This document shows positions 9,801 through 17,368 of a DNA stretch of 64,000 nt, one piece after another. Below the pieces are notes generated by a model. That model made no database searches and had not been told where the DNA came from. It was given only the letters and a program-made list of their open reading frames with translations. Numbering within the stretch: the stretch's first letter is position 1; every line of letters starts with the position of its first letter. The stretch is taken from the NCBI RefSeq assembly GCF_026870155.1, contig NZ_CP113975.1, positions 186,001 through 250,000 on the forward strand, given 5' to 3'. Origin of the DNA: Flavobacterium marginilacus. GTDB lineage: Bacteria; Bacteroidota; Bacteroidia; Flavobacteriales; Flavobacteriaceae. Made by a program: the position numbers and the translations under genes.

Positions 9801-10195
9801 ATATCGATCAAGACAAGTATCTACGTACAAGAAGAGGTCAATATGCTCAAAGAAATGAATCTGTTTTGCCGATGTTACATAGATTAGATTTGTCTGTAAC
9901 TCAAGATTTTTATGTAAAAATAGCAGGTAAAAAGAATAGTTTCCAGTTTAGAGCAGATATCTTAAACTTTACAAATATGCTAAATAAAGATTGGGGAGTA
10001 TCTCAAAGAGCAACAAATTCTAACGTTTTAGCTTTTTCTTCTGCAACAACAGCAAATGTTCCCCAGTATACTCTTGCTACACAAACAGATGCTGATGGAA
10101 ATAGATTCTTGATTAAAGATACTTACCAAAAAAATACTTCAGTTTCAGATGTTTGGCAAGCACAGTTTACACTTAGATATATATTTGGAAAATAA
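6875..10195 (+). CDS. Oar-like TonB-dependent outer membrane receptor
   Basis: The 1106-residue protein begins with a signal peptide (MKKIIFILIIFLSVLGQAQ), then a carboxypeptidase-regulatory-like domain (residues about 25-105, with GTVRSETGQGLPGATVEI), a short linker ending LKEVVVTT and a plug domain that carries the Oar-type blocks SINSVTKYNANAGANG and SLDAIEQLQVSVAPYDVRQ. The rest is a long beta-barrel that ends in FTLRYIFGK with a terminal-strand pattern. Oar proteins are outer membrane receptors; in Flavobacterium they are abundant and the ligand is usually unknown. There is no SusD partner next to it, so a polysaccharide role is not supported. It has its own promoter and terminator and is apparently monocistronic. 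Confidence 0.88.
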   Translation: MKKIIFILIIFLSVLGQAQVTSSAISGTVRSETGQGLPGATVEIVHKPTGTKYFSNTGYDGGYAAQGLRPGGPYTVKVTYIGYKTTEITDVNVGLGNNLTVNVNIQQESSALKEVVVTTKTKGNFNKGKTGASQQFSNREISAVPVLGARSINSVTKYNANAGANGTFGGQDSRLNNFTIDGSVFNNGFGLGSDSQAGGRTGSTAISLDAIEQLQVSVAPYDVRQSGFLGSGINAVTKSGTNEIEGSVYNSFRNNGKNYIGNHAGDVKVTSGKFDETVWGARIGAPIIKDKLFFFGNFEKIENISPATNWTSTGSPNPSGQISLPTYTEMQTLSNFMKEKFGYDTGAWENYDAKKSSKKFLGRIDWNINDNHKLTARYVHHDSSSDELTSNSNSLGFGNRRTSSLAMSFQNSGYTILDNTRSIVIELNSKLSNSWYNNFIGGYDKQIEDRGLQGGGLFPTIDIKQGSATYISVGLDPFTQGNKLNYSTLHFTDNLTKTIGKHSLVFGANFEYFKSENLFFSGSNGVYIFNSLTDFYAAANQSVANAGAPSSVSLTSPARFQYKYSALPGGAEPWQILKSNKLDLYAQDEMKLSDKFKFTVGLRVSRVWYADTALENPTVTAMTFANGEKLNTGDMPDAAYLFEPRVGFNLDLKGDAVTIVRGGSGIFTGRSPAVYISNQVGNNGVLTGSVDASGAALVAGGYGFTPRPADYFTPATPTAPSFYDLSFNDKKFKSPQVWKTTLAVDQKLLYGFTGTVEAIIQKNINAIHYYNANFDAPVGTFSGTDNRPRYARNDNGVRVNDNVSNGIVLTNSNEGYFYSTTFKLEYPYQKGLWGSFAYTHSKATDLISPGSVASGSWTGARSVNGNNDLEVSNSNNNTPNRLVGVIGYRIEYGKGLGGATSINLGYIGEQANPFSYTYSGDMNGDRVSANDLIYVPNSANELRFVPLVVTSTNTVTGVTTTRTYTEAEQRTAFDAYIDQDKYLRTRRGQYAQRNESVLPMLHRLDLSVTQDFYVKIAGKKNSFQFRADILNFTNMLNKDWGVSQRATNSNVLAFSSATTANVPQYTLATQTDADGNRFLIKDTYQKNTSVSDVWQAQFTLRYIFGK

Positions 10196-10218
10196 TATTT
10201 ATTTAGAATGGCTAGATT

Positions 10219-10250
10219 TTAAAACCACGTTGCAAAACGTGGTTTTTTTA
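10219..10250 (+). terminator. Rho-independent terminator
   Basis: AAAACCACGTT and AACGTGGTTTT form the stem with a short loop, followed by seven T in total. It ends the Oar-like gene. Confidence 0.88.
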
Positions 10251-10262
10251 TGCTTTTTTTGT

Positions 10263-10270
10263 TATATTTG
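10263..10270 (+). promoter_or_regulatory. -7 promoter box TATATTTG
   Basis: TATATTTG matches TAnnTTTG, 20 nt before the ATG at 10291, so the leader would be about 15 nt. Confidence 0.6.
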
Positions 10271-10290
10271 TTTAAATTAAAAAACTTTTT

Positions 10291-10713
10291 ATGTATAATA
10301 TTTTACAAAAATTTCACTCAGGCTGGGCTTATATTGCATTGTTAGTTCTTGTTATTGCAGTTGTTAATGCTATAATAGGAATGTCATCCAAAAAAGAATT
10401 TACCCCAAAAGACAGAAAAATTGGCTTATTCGGATTAATTGGAATACATGTTCAATTACTAGCTGGTATAATACTTTATTTTGTTTCTCCGCTAGGATTG
10501 GCATCTTTTGGACAAATGTCTGACAAAGCTTTACGCTTAACTTCTTTAGAACACCCGCTGATCAACTTAATTGCAGTCGCCCTAATTACAATTGGCTGGT
10601 CAAAACATAAAAAATTAACTTCAAGCGAATCAAAATTTAAAACCTTTTCTATTTTTTATGGTTTAGGATTGTTGCTTATTTTAAGCAGGATTCCTTGGTC
10701 ATTGTGGTTATAA
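10291..10713 (+). CDS. Four-helix integral membrane protein of unknown function
   Basis: The 140-residue protein has about four hydrophobic helices: residues 12-32 (WAYIALLVLVIAVVNAIIG), 45-65, 88-105 and 118-138. Conserved-looking histidines occur near helix ends (FHSGWAY, GIHVQLLAG, LEHPLINL), a pattern that would suit heme ligation. I recall similar flavobacterial proteins being labelled cytochrome B-like, but I cannot confirm a family. It has its own promoter and a terminator at 10723-10749, so it is a single-gene unit. No substrate or partner can be named. Confidence 0.7.
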   Translation: MYNILQKFHSGWAYIALLVLVIAVVNAIIGMSSKKEFTPKDRKIGLFGLIGIHVQLLAGIILYFVSPLGLASFGQMSDKALRLTSLEHPLINLIAVALITIGWSKHKKLTSSESKFKTFSIFYGLGLLLILSRIPWSLWL

Positions 10714-10722
10714 ACCAAATTT

Positions 10723-10749
10723 AAAAATCCTGAAAAGGATTTTTTTTTA
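10723..10749 (+). terminator. Rho-independent terminator
   Basis: AAAATCC and GGATTTT pair around TGAAAA, followed by a run of T, 10 nt after the membrane-protein stop. Confidence 0.75.
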
Positions 10750-10794
10750 CCCATATTTTTTTTGCCTTTCAAAGTTTCACCTAATAAACTATAA

Positions 10795-11289
10795 ATGAAA
10801 AAAATAATCACACTTTCATTTTTACTAGCCAATGTTTGGGTAGTAAGCAGTCAAAGTACTATTATTACAAGCAAAAAATTTTCCATTAATAAAGACACTG
10901 TAAAAAAAACTGTAAAAGTTGCAGAAAAAGTTATTGAACCAGTTGCTATCGCCCCAGATACTGTAATTGTTGAAACTGGAAAGTTTGTATTTTTTAAAAA
11001 AGATGCCCACGCCTCTTATTACCATGATAAATTTAATGGTAAAAAAACGGCCAGCGGAAAACGGTTTGATAACCAAAAGTTATCAGCTGCACATCGAAAA
11101 TTCCCCTTTGGAACCAAACTGCGGATTACCAATGAAGCCAATGGTAAATCTGTAATTGTGGAGGTAATTGACAGAGGTCCTTTTGCAAGAGGAAGAGAAA
11201 TCGACTTAAGCAAAAGAGCTTTTATGGAAATTGCATCCAATAAAAGCAGCGGAGCCGTAATCGTAAAAATTGAAGAGTTACGAAAATGA
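10795..11289 (+). CDS. RlpA-like double-psi beta-barrel protein
   Basis: The 164-residue exported protein has a signal sequence (MKKIITLSFLLANVWVVSSQS), a low-complexity linker of Val/Lys/Pro to about residue 70, and a C-terminal double-psi beta-barrel domain. RlpA family blocks are visible: ASYYHDKFNGKKTASGKRFD, AAHRKFPFGTKLRI, VIDRGPFARGREIDLSKRAF. The GRPF-like DRGPF with its Asp is the catalytic region of RlpA lytic transglycosylases, which cleave naked glycan strands. There is no SPOR domain, so septal targeting by denuded glycan is not indicated. Alternative: a non-catalytic RlpA-fold wall protein. Confidence 0.88.
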   Translation: MKKIITLSFLLANVWVVSSQSTIITSKKFSINKDTVKKTVKVAEKVIEPVAIAPDTVIVETGKFVFFKKDAHASYYHDKFNGKKTASGKRFDNQKLSAAHRKFPFGTKLRITNEANGKSVIVEVIDRGPFARGREIDLSKRAFMEIASNKSSGAVIVKIEELRK

Positions 11290-11321
11290 TAGTTTTTTAG
11301 TGATTTATGAAAAACTAATTA

Positions 11322-11798
11322 CTAAGGATGCAGCCAGCTTTTAAACGGATTTTTGCTCAAATAAGCATTGTAATATCTTTTGTCACTGGTAACATCTTTA
11401 TCCAGCCAGATTGGTTTTTTGAAAGATTCAGTTTCTGACCTTAATTCGATTTCGGCCATAATTAAACCTTCGTTCTCACCATAAAATTCATCAATTTCTA
11501 TAATATGACTGCCCGATTTTACTTCAAATCGGGTTTTGTCGATTACGCCTGTTTCGCATAATAGCAATAATTTTTCGGCATCGGCTGCAGGAATCTCTTT
11601 TTCCCATTCAAAACGTGACATGCCAGATTCATTAGAAATTCCTTTTATAGTCAAAAAACCTTTACTGCCTTTTATACGTACCCGAACAGTTCTTTCGGGA
11701 ACAGAACTCAAATAGCCTTGCTTTATTCGGTTCTGAGCAAAAGCTTCTGCCTTAAATGCGTCTGATGTAACCAAAAATTTTCTTTCTATTTCTATCAT
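11322..11798 (-). CDS. CYTH domain protein (triphosphate tunnel metalloenzyme family)
   Basis: The 158-residue protein begins with the hallmark ExExK motif (MIEIERKFLV), followed by basic strand motifs RVRIKGSKGFLTIKG, RFEWEKEIP and the acidic IIEIDEFYGEN and AEIELRSE. This is the CYTH fold, a tunnel that binds triphosphate groups with divalent metal; known members are inorganic triphosphatases, thiamine triphosphatases and class IV adenylate cyclases. The small bacterial subgroup (NE1496-like) is most often a tripolyphosphatase, but substrate cannot be read from sequence. It is convergent with the RlpA-like gene and transcribed away from dinB. Confidence 0.9.
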   Translation of the reverse strand: MIEIERKFLVTSDAFKAEAFAQNRIKQGYLSSVPERTVRVRIKGSKGFLTIKGISNESGMSRFEWEKEIPAADAEKLLLLCETGVIDKTRFEVKSGSHIIEIDEFYGENEGLIMAEIELRSETESFKKPIWLDKDVTSDKRYYNAYLSKNPFKSWLHP

Positions 11799-11908
11799 TT
11801 TGAATATTTTTTTAGGAGTTTTATCCAGCTGTACACTATGTCTTTTTTTTTAAAATAAAAAGGTAATTGCGAAAGCAATTTTGCATCTGGACTAGTAAAA
11901 GTTCCAGA

Positions 11909-12072
11909 GCATTCGCTTTTAAAAGTTTCTGACACGAATTACAGAATTAAGGCTGCTGTTTAATTACACAAAATATTCAAAACTGTAAAAAATTGTAAAA
12001 TTCGGTTTCAATTTTGATAAGAATTAGTGTTAATTGGTGAAATTCGTGTTTATCTTTTTTAAATGCGAATGC
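11909..12072. repeat. MITE-like element with 32-bp imperfect inverted ends
   Basis: The left arm 11909-11940 (starting GCATTCGCTTTTAAAAG) and right arm 12041-12072 (ending AAATGCGAATGC) match as inverted repeats at about 24 of 32 positions, with the outer 12 and inner 9 nearly perfect. The 100 bp between them is AT-rich and noncoding. It accounts for most of the 356-bp gap between the CYTH gene and dinB. Confidence 0.6.
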
Positions 12073-12142
12073 CGTGTAAAAGCTCAAAGGTATTCATTTA
12101 TTTTTTAACAGTTTTATCATTCTATTTCGTTTAAAACGTTTC

Positions 12143-12150
12143 TAAATTTG
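12143..12150 (+). promoter_or_regulatory. -7 promoter box TAAATTTG, dinB
   Basis: This perfect TAnnTTTG box ends only 4 nt before the dinB ATG. A normal initiation distance would place the transcript start at or next to the start codon. Confidence 0.6.
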
Positions 12151-12154
12151 TGAT

Positions 12155-13237
12155 ATGCCAGAACCAATTCCACATAGAAAGATTATACACATCGATATGG
12201 ATGCGTTTTATGCATCGGTGGAGCAGATGGATAATCCTGAATTGCGTGGAAAGCCTATTGCTGTTGGAGGTGAAGAAAACCGCGGAGTAGTTTCGGCAGC
12301 AAGTTATGAAGCTCGGAAGTTTGGCGTTCGGAGTGCTATAAGCGGTGTTTTGGCCAAAAAAAACTGTCCTGAACTTATCTTTGTAAGACCCCGTTTTGAT
12401 CGGTACAGAGAAATTTCAAAAAAAATACATAAGATTTTCCAAGATTATACAGATTTGATAGAACCTTTATCTCTGGATGAAGCTTATTTGGATGTAACCA
12501 AAAATAAAAAAGGAAATCCCAGTGCTACATTATTGGCACAGGAAATTAGGATGCGGATATTTAATGAAGTCGGTTTAACAGCTTCGGCTGGGATTTCGGT
12601 TAATAAATTTGTTGCCAAAATAGCAAGTGATTATAATAAGCCAAATGGGCAGAAAACGGTTAATCCTGATGAAGTTATTGCTTTTTTAGAACAGCTGCCT
12701 ATTCAAAAATTTTATGGAGTAGGGAAAGTCACGGCCGAAAAAATGTTTCAGCTTGGTATTTTTAGCGGTTTGGATCTTAAAAACAGACCTATCGAATTTC
12801 TAGAAAAGCACTTTGGCAAATCGGGAAGTTTTTATTATAATGTAGTGAGGGGCATTCACAACAGTGAAGTTAAATCCAATCGTATCGCCAAATCGGTTGC
12901 GGCCGAATACACTTTTGACAGCAACCTTTCTTCAGAGATATTTATGGTGGAAAAACTCGAGAAAATAGCATCTGAACTGGAACGCCGTTTAAAAAAGCAT
13001 AAAATTTCAGGAAAAACAGTCACTCTCAAAATCAAATACAGCGATTTTACCCAGCAGACGCGCAGTAAAACCATGCCTTATTTTATTTCTGATAAATCAT
13101 TGATTTTTGAAACAGTCAAAGAGTTATTGTATCAGGAAAGAATGAAGGATTCGGTACGGCTGTTAGGTATTTCTTTGAGCAATTTGAATACTGAAATCAA
13201 GAAAACAATTGTGGTACAGCTTAAATTTGATTTCTAG
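12155..13237 (+). CDS. dinB: DNA polymerase IV (Y-family)
   Basis: The 360-residue Y-family polymerase carries out error-prone translesion synthesis. Catalytic carboxylates are in IIHIDMDAFYASVEQ (motif I) and LSLDEAYLDVT (motif III). The GVVSAASYEARKFGVRS fingers block, the SAGISVNKFVAKIASDYNKPNG palm block, the helix-hairpin-helix thumb (FYGVGKVTAEKMFQLGI) and the little-finger domain all follow in order. It ends VVQLKFDF without an obvious C-terminal clamp-binding QLxLF motif; QLKFDF may serve. The start leaves an 8-residue extension before RKIIHID, normal for flavobacterial homologs as I recall. The promoter is unusually close to the start codon. Confidence 0.95.
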   Translation: MPEPIPHRKIIHIDMDAFYASVEQMDNPELRGKPIAVGGEENRGVVSAASYEARKFGVRSAISGVLAKKNCPELIFVRPRFDRYREISKKIHKIFQDYTDLIEPLSLDEAYLDVTKNKKGNPSATLLAQEIRMRIFNEVGLTASAGISVNKFVAKIASDYNKPNGQKTVNPDEVIAFLEQLPIQKFYGVGKVTAEKMFQLGIFSGLDLKNRPIEFLEKHFGKSGSFYYNVVRGIHNSEVKSNRIAKSVAAEYTFDSNLSSEIFMVEKLEKIASELERRLKKHKISGKTVTLKIKYSDFTQQTRSKTMPYFISDKSLIFETVKELLYQERMKDSVRLLGISLSNLNTEIKKTIVVQLKFDF

Positions 13238-13255
13238 CCGAAGCTGTGAATTTCT

Positions 13256-14197
13256 TTATTGCTGTTGCTGCTGTTCGATATAACTTATCTGCTCGTTTAT
13301 TTCCTGCGGGATTTTTTCGAGCTGAACATCATTCATTTCTTCATAATGACGCCCGTCTTCGTATCCTATTGAAACACTAACGGACAGGGTTTGTCTTGCT
13401 AATCCTTTGAAAGTCCCTTTGATTAAAGTACAATCATAAAAATTTCTGCCCACAGATAGTTTAACATGGTTGTCCATTGTCCAGATATTATTGGTCGGAT
13501 CCAGTCCAAGCCAGCCTTGGATTGGGGAATAAATTTCGACCCAGGCATGTGTGGCACCTTCACCTCTTAGCCCGCTTTCGTTGGGGCATACATAACCGCT
13601 TACATATCGGGAAGGAATTCCGGCAGTTCTTAAAAACTGCAGTAAGATGTGAGCAAAATCCTGGCAGACACCTTTTTTTAACTCCAAAATTTCATCTATA
13701 GTTGTTTCTATATTGGTGATTCCTTTGGTATAGGTAAAATGGTTAAATATATATTCATTGCACAACTGGGCAACGGTAATAATTGAGCTGTTGGCGAGAT
13801 CAAAACCTGCCAAAACAGTGTCTATATCCTGTTGTTTTGTGATCGTTTCGGGATAGCTGAGTCTTAATAAGGTGATGTCGTTATTTTTTTCTTCTTCTAA
13901 ATCTTTTACAGTAATGGCATCGATTTCGGGAATTTTGAGCGAATGGTTTACCTTGACAGTCATTCGGGATTCGATAGCCATTTCATTATGAGATTCCAGA
14001 TTATTGAAATTAGCGGCTAGGTTGCCGTAATAATCTCTAAAATAAGCTATTTCGGGATCATGTGAAATCAAGAGCTGATGGTCAAGTACTTCCTGATCCT
14101 TAAAATGATGAGGAAATAAACGGATTTCGTTTATACTTTCTTTTATAGGCAAGCTGTATTGATATTTAGTGATATGTGTTATTTTAAATATTGCCAT
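13256..14197 (-). CDS. Transglutaminase-like cysteine protease-fold protein
   Basis: The 313-residue protein has an N-terminal transglutaminase-associated beta domain (HITKYQYSLPIKESINEIRLFP) and a transglutaminase-like core with all three catalytic positions visible: Cys in LKKGVCQDFAHILLQ, His in GATHAWVEIY and Asp in LGLDPTNN. Such proteins usually act as peptidases or amide hydrolases rather than cross-linkers. It is the last gene of a minus-strand cluster with alpha-E and circularly permuted ATP-grasp proteins; only 6 nt separate it from the alpha-E stop, so it is translationally linked. In related loci it is predicted to cleave or exchange amide bonds formed by the ATP-grasp enzyme. The C-terminus ends in a Gln run. 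Confidence 0.92.
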   Translation of the reverse strand: MAIFKITHITKYQYSLPIKESINEIRLFPHHFKDQEVLDHQLLISHDPEIAYFRDYYGNLAANFNNLESHNEMAIESRMTVKVNHSLKIPEIDAITVKDLEEEKNNDITLLRLSYPETITKQQDIDTVLAGFDLANSSIITVAQLCNEYIFNHFTYTKGITNIETTIDEILELKKGVCQDFAHILLQFLRTAGIPSRYVSGYVCPNESGLRGEGATHAWVEIYSPIQGWLGLDPTNNIWTMDNHVKLSVGRNFYDCTLIKGTFKGLARQTLSVSVSIGYEDGRHYEEMNDVQLEKIPQEINEQISYIEQQQQQ

Positions 14198-14203
14198 AAA
14201 ATG

Positions 14204-15157
14204 TTAAGTATAGGAGAAAAATAATTTTGAAAAATCGACAGAAAACTGATTGAGCTGTGTTTTGGTAGTTTCTAAAACCTCTTCTAATTGTTTGTTGGTC
14301 ATGTGATGATAATCCGTATAAACGATGTAGCTTTTTAACCTTCCAAATTGATTGTACAATGTTCGGGCTTCACTTATTTCGCTGTCTTTTACAAGGTTGT
14401 CCAAATATTTATTGATCAAGTCCAATGTAAAAATTACAGAATGTGCAAAATCATAATTAAAAATAACATGTTCAACTATTTTTCGGTTATGTTTAATGTT
14501 GCTGTAGCTCTTCAGATACAGTTCATAGCCAGATAATGAAAGCAAGAGCCTTTTCCAGTACATTACATCTTCGTTTCCGTCCAGATTGTAATTGATAGGA
14601 ATATAATAGGCCTGCGTCATGGAAATAGTCTGCAGACATCGTTCAATTAGTTTTCCAATATTCGAAAAACTCCAGCCAAGTCCTCTAGGCATTGTAACAT
14701 GGAAAATACCGTTGTAAAGCAATAGTTCTTTATTAAGTTTGTTTACAACCTTTAAAGCGTCAGAGCTTTCCAGTTTTCTAGGAAGATCGGGTGAATTCAT
14801 ATAATGGTAGAGCGAATTGATATGCTCCCAAAGTTCTTTGGTAATTTTATCCTGTGATCCTCTTGCATTTTCACGTGCTTTTACAACCAGATTTTTAACC
14901 GAATTGTGATTTTGACTGTCACAAATAATATATTTTAAAATAAAGGCAGTATCGTTTTGTACTTCTTCTATCTGATTGTACGTTAAATTGGTGTAATAGT
15001 TTAACAGGGGTTTGTAACCTTGACAATCATCGGTTTCTTTGTCAAATGACAGTATGTAACTTGTGTTAAGAGTAAGCAGCATGCCATCAGTTCTTTCCAT
15101 ATATCTGTTGAGCCAGAACATTCCGTCTGCAACACGGCTTAGCATATTTGCTTTCAT
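14204..15157 (-). CDS. Alpha-E domain protein
   Basis: The 317-residue, all-helical protein begins with the alpha-E signature (MLSRVADGMFWLNRYMERTDGM), and has the repeated helical blocks with conserved acids and arginines typical of the family (DVMYWKRLLLSLSGYELY, RKIVEHVIFNYDFAHSV). Alpha-E proteins are of unknown biochemical role but almost always travel with circularly permuted ATP-grasp and transglutaminase-like genes, as here, and are predicted to help build or hold a peptide substrate. It sits between the small ORF at 15283-15459 and the transglutaminase gene. Confidence 0.93.
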   Translation of the reverse strand: MKANMLSRVADGMFWLNRYMERTDGMLLTLNTSYILSFDKETDDCQGYKPLLNYYTNLTYNQIEEVQNDTAFILKYIICDSQNHNSVKNLVVKARENARGSQDKITKELWEHINSLYHYMNSPDLPRKLESSDALKVVNKLNKELLLYNGIFHVTMPRGLGWSFSNIGKLIERCLQTISMTQAYYIPINYNLDGNEDVMYWKRLLLSLSGYELYLKSYSNIKHNRKIVEHVIFNYDFAHSVIFTLDLINKYLDNLVKDSEISEARTLYNQFGRLKSYIVYTDYHHMTNKQLEEVLETTKTQLNQFSVDFSKLFFSYT

Positions 15158-15282
15158 TAGAATCGATTTTTAAAATTGGGATAAATTGCGTTAGATTTTT
15201 AGAAATCGTATGATTGTATTTTCTTCTGATGTTTCAAACTAGATTCATCAGAAGAAAATTAAGCTAAAACCAATCCTTTGCT

Positions 15283-15459
15283 TTAGCATTTGTATATAAT
15301 CGGTTCGACTATAGTTTCGATAATGGATTCTATAATTGGATTATGCGATTCCATTTTAACTGTTATTTCTTTTTTCATCGAATGATTTGAAATGATTGAG
15401 GTTTCTGTGTTGAGTAAAAACATCCCGTTTGTAGCTCCGCTTGTCATAATTGTTTTCAT
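15283..15459 (-). CDS. Small ORF, 58 residues, unrecognised
   Basis: Reading the minus strand from the ATG at 15459 gives 58 codons and TAA at 15283-15285. The product starts MKTIMTSGATNGMFLLNTE and ends EPIIYKC, with a Glu/Ile-rich second half. It lies between two genes of the ATP-grasp/alpha-E cluster on the same strand, where a 360-bp empty gap would be unusual. Its segment GMFLLNTETSIISNH is weakly like TMFAFLPEMVIEHINH in the neighbouring 127-residue protein. It has no signal peptide or known domain. It could be a substrate peptide for the cluster enzymes, or spurious. Confidence 0.45.
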   Translation of the reverse strand: MKTIMTSGATNGMFLLNTETSIISNHSMKKEITVKMESHNPIIESIIETIVEPIIYKC

Positions 15460-15517
15460 AGATAAAAAATTTATTGGTTATAATTTATATTGAAATACTG
15501 TTTTGGTTTATTGCTGT

Positions 15518-15901
15518 TTAAAAATTAAAAAAGCTGCATTTGATTTTCTTTACAAATTCTATGATTTTATTTTCTGAAGTGGTGGTTGTGATAGTTTCCA
15601 ATTTTGGTACAGTTACCGTTTCAGTAAACTTTATTTTCTGCTTTTTTATTTTTTTTGCTTTTTTTGCTTTTTTTTTGCGCGGTTCTATTTCTATATTTAT
15701 TCCGTCAAAAGGATCTGCAAGAGGATCAAAAACTATATTTTGTGATAATGTTGCATTTGAGGTTTCATCATCTTTTGCATCATTAGTGATGACTTTAATT
15801 TTTTTTGGTTCAGGATGATTTATATGTTCAATAACCATCTCTGGTAAAAAGGCAAACATTGTTTTGTCTTTTTTTTCTGTGTTTGTTGTATTCTTTTCCA
15901 T
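15518..15901 (-). CDS. Small lysine-rich protein in the ATP-grasp cluster, unrecognised
   Basis: The 127-residue product is hydrophilic and of low complexity: a polar N-terminus (MEKNTTNTEKKDK), a short segment TMFAFLPEMVIEHINHPEP, an acidic centre (DPLADPFDGINIEIE), a strongly basic stretch of Lys/Ala (RKKKAKKAKKIKKQKIK) and a Thr-rich tail. There is no signal peptide, membrane segment or recognisable domain. It starts 30 nt after the ATP-grasp stop, on the same strand, so it is probably part of that transcript. A lysine-rich acceptor for an amidoligase is an attractive but unproven role. The coding strand contains several A-runs, so sequencing or slippage errors are possible. Confidence 0.6.
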   Translation of the reverse strand: MEKNTTNTEKKDKTMFAFLPEMVIEHINHPEPKKIKVITNDAKDDETSNATLSQNIVFDPLADPFDGINIEIEPRKKKAKKAKKIKKQKIKFTETVTVPKLETITTTTSENKIIEFVKKIKCSFFNF

Positions 15902-15931
15902 TTTGATTCATTTTAAAAAATTAAAACGAAA

Positions 15932-17368
15932 TTACTTTATGATCCAAGTGTCTTTACTCCCTCCTCCCTGCGAAGAATTTACGACCAATGAACCTTCGGT
16001 TAGTGCGACTCGAGTAAGGCCTCCAGGTACAATTTCTACTCCATTGGGTCCGCATAAAGCGTAAGGTCTTAAATCAACATGGCGTAATTTCAATTGGCCG
16101 TCGATTAAACATGGGACAGTGCTAAGCTGAATAATAGGTTGTGCTATAAAATTTCTAGGGTTTGCAAGAATGGCAGTTTTTCCATTTTCAAGTTCTTCTT
16201 GTGTTGCTTTGTTTCCCATAATCATTCCGTATCCGCCGCTTCCATTGGTTTCTTTGATTACCATATTTTCCATGTCGGCAAATACTAGTTCTCTTTCTTC
16301 TGGGTTTTCCATTTGGTATGTTGGAACATTTTTAAGAATGGGTTCTTCGTTGAGATAATATTTTATCATATCCGGAACATAAGCATAGACAGCCTTGTCA
16401 TCGGCAACACCATTGCCTACAGCATTTACCAGAGCTACATTTCCGTGACGATAGGCGCTGATTAGTCCTGGGACTCCCAGTGTACTTTCGGGTTTAAAAA
16501 CCAATGGATCGAGATAATCATCATCCAGACGTCTGTAAATCACATCCACCTGCTGTAAGCCCGAAGTGGTTTTCATATAGACTTTATTGTTATTAACCAC
16601 TAGATCCCTTCCTTCTACAAGCGGAATTCCCATTTGTCTTGCCAGAAAAGTATGTTCATAGTATGCCGAATTATAAACGCCAGGCGTAAGCAGCACCACA
16701 TTGGGTTTAGATACATTTCGAGGTGAAAGCGAAATCAATATGTTGTGGAAAATATTTGGATAGTTTCCAACAGTGCTTACTTTATTGGTTGCAAGCATGT
16801 CAGGGAAAATACGTTTTGTAATTTCTCTATTTTCCAGCATATAGCTTACACCGCTTGGGCATCTGAGATTGTCTTCCAGAACATAGAATTCTCCTTTGGC
16901 ACCGCGTATTAAGTCGATTCCAGCGATATGGACGTGTATATTGTGAGGCACTTTTATTCCGTGAACTTCTTGTATATAATGTGGGCACGAGGCAACTAAT
17001 GAAGCGGGAATTACTCCTGCTTTTATAATATGCTGTCCGTTATAAACATCTTCCAAAAATAAATTAAGTGCTTTTAACCGCTGTTTGATTCCTGCTTCTA
17101 CTTCGCTCCATTCCGCTTTTGTGATGATTCTGGGAATAATGTCAAAGGGGAAAATTCGTTCTATTCCTTGGTTGTCATCACTGTAAACAGTAAATGTTAT
17201 CCCTTGGTTCATGAATAAATCTGAAGCTTGCAGCTGTTTGTCATTTAAATTTTCCTGACTTAAGTTTTGCAGAGTATGCAGTACTTGAGTATAAGAATTT
17301 CTTACTCCTTCATTAGAGAACATTTCGTCCCAGCCTTTTGGGTTTAATTGCGGCATCAGTTTCATCAT
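15932..17368 (-). CDS. Circularly permuted type 2 ATP-grasp protein
   Basis: The 478-residue protein matches the circularly permuted ATP-grasp family: N-terminal NPKGWDEMF, then ERIFPFDIIPRII, the DLIRGAKGEFYVLEDNLRCPSGVSYMLENR block with metal/ATP ligands, YRRLDDDYLDP, and the glycine loop KETNGSGGYGM. The family is predicted to form amide bonds (amidoligase) by acyl-phosphate chemistry. It is first in a minus-strand group with two small proteins, alpha-E and a transglutaminase-like protein, the arrangement predicted in the literature on ATP-grasp amidoligases to make or modify peptides. A second Met two residues into the ORF is an equally possible start. Confidence 0.93.
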   Translation of the reverse strand: MMKLMPQLNPKGWDEMFSNEGVRNSYTQVLHTLQNLSQENLNDKQLQASDLFMNQGITFTVYSDDNQGIERIFPFDIIPRIITKAEWSEVEAGIKQRLKALNLFLEDVYNGQHIIKAGVIPASLVASCPHYIQEVHGIKVPHNIHVHIAGIDLIRGAKGEFYVLEDNLRCPSGVSYMLENREITKRIFPDMLATNKVSTVGNYPNIFHNILISLSPRNVSKPNVVLLTPGVYNSAYYEHTFLARQMGIPLVEGRDLVVNNNKVYMKTTSGLQQVDVIYRRLDDDYLDPLVFKPESTLGVPGLISAYRHGNVALVNAVGNGVADDKAVYAYVPDMIKYYLNEEPILKNVPTYQMENPEERELVFADMENMVIKETNGSGGYGMIMGNKATQEELENGKTAILANPRNFIAQPIIQLSTVPCLIDGQLKLRHVDLRPYALCGPNGVEIVPGGLTRVALTEGSLVVNSSQGGGSKDTWIIK

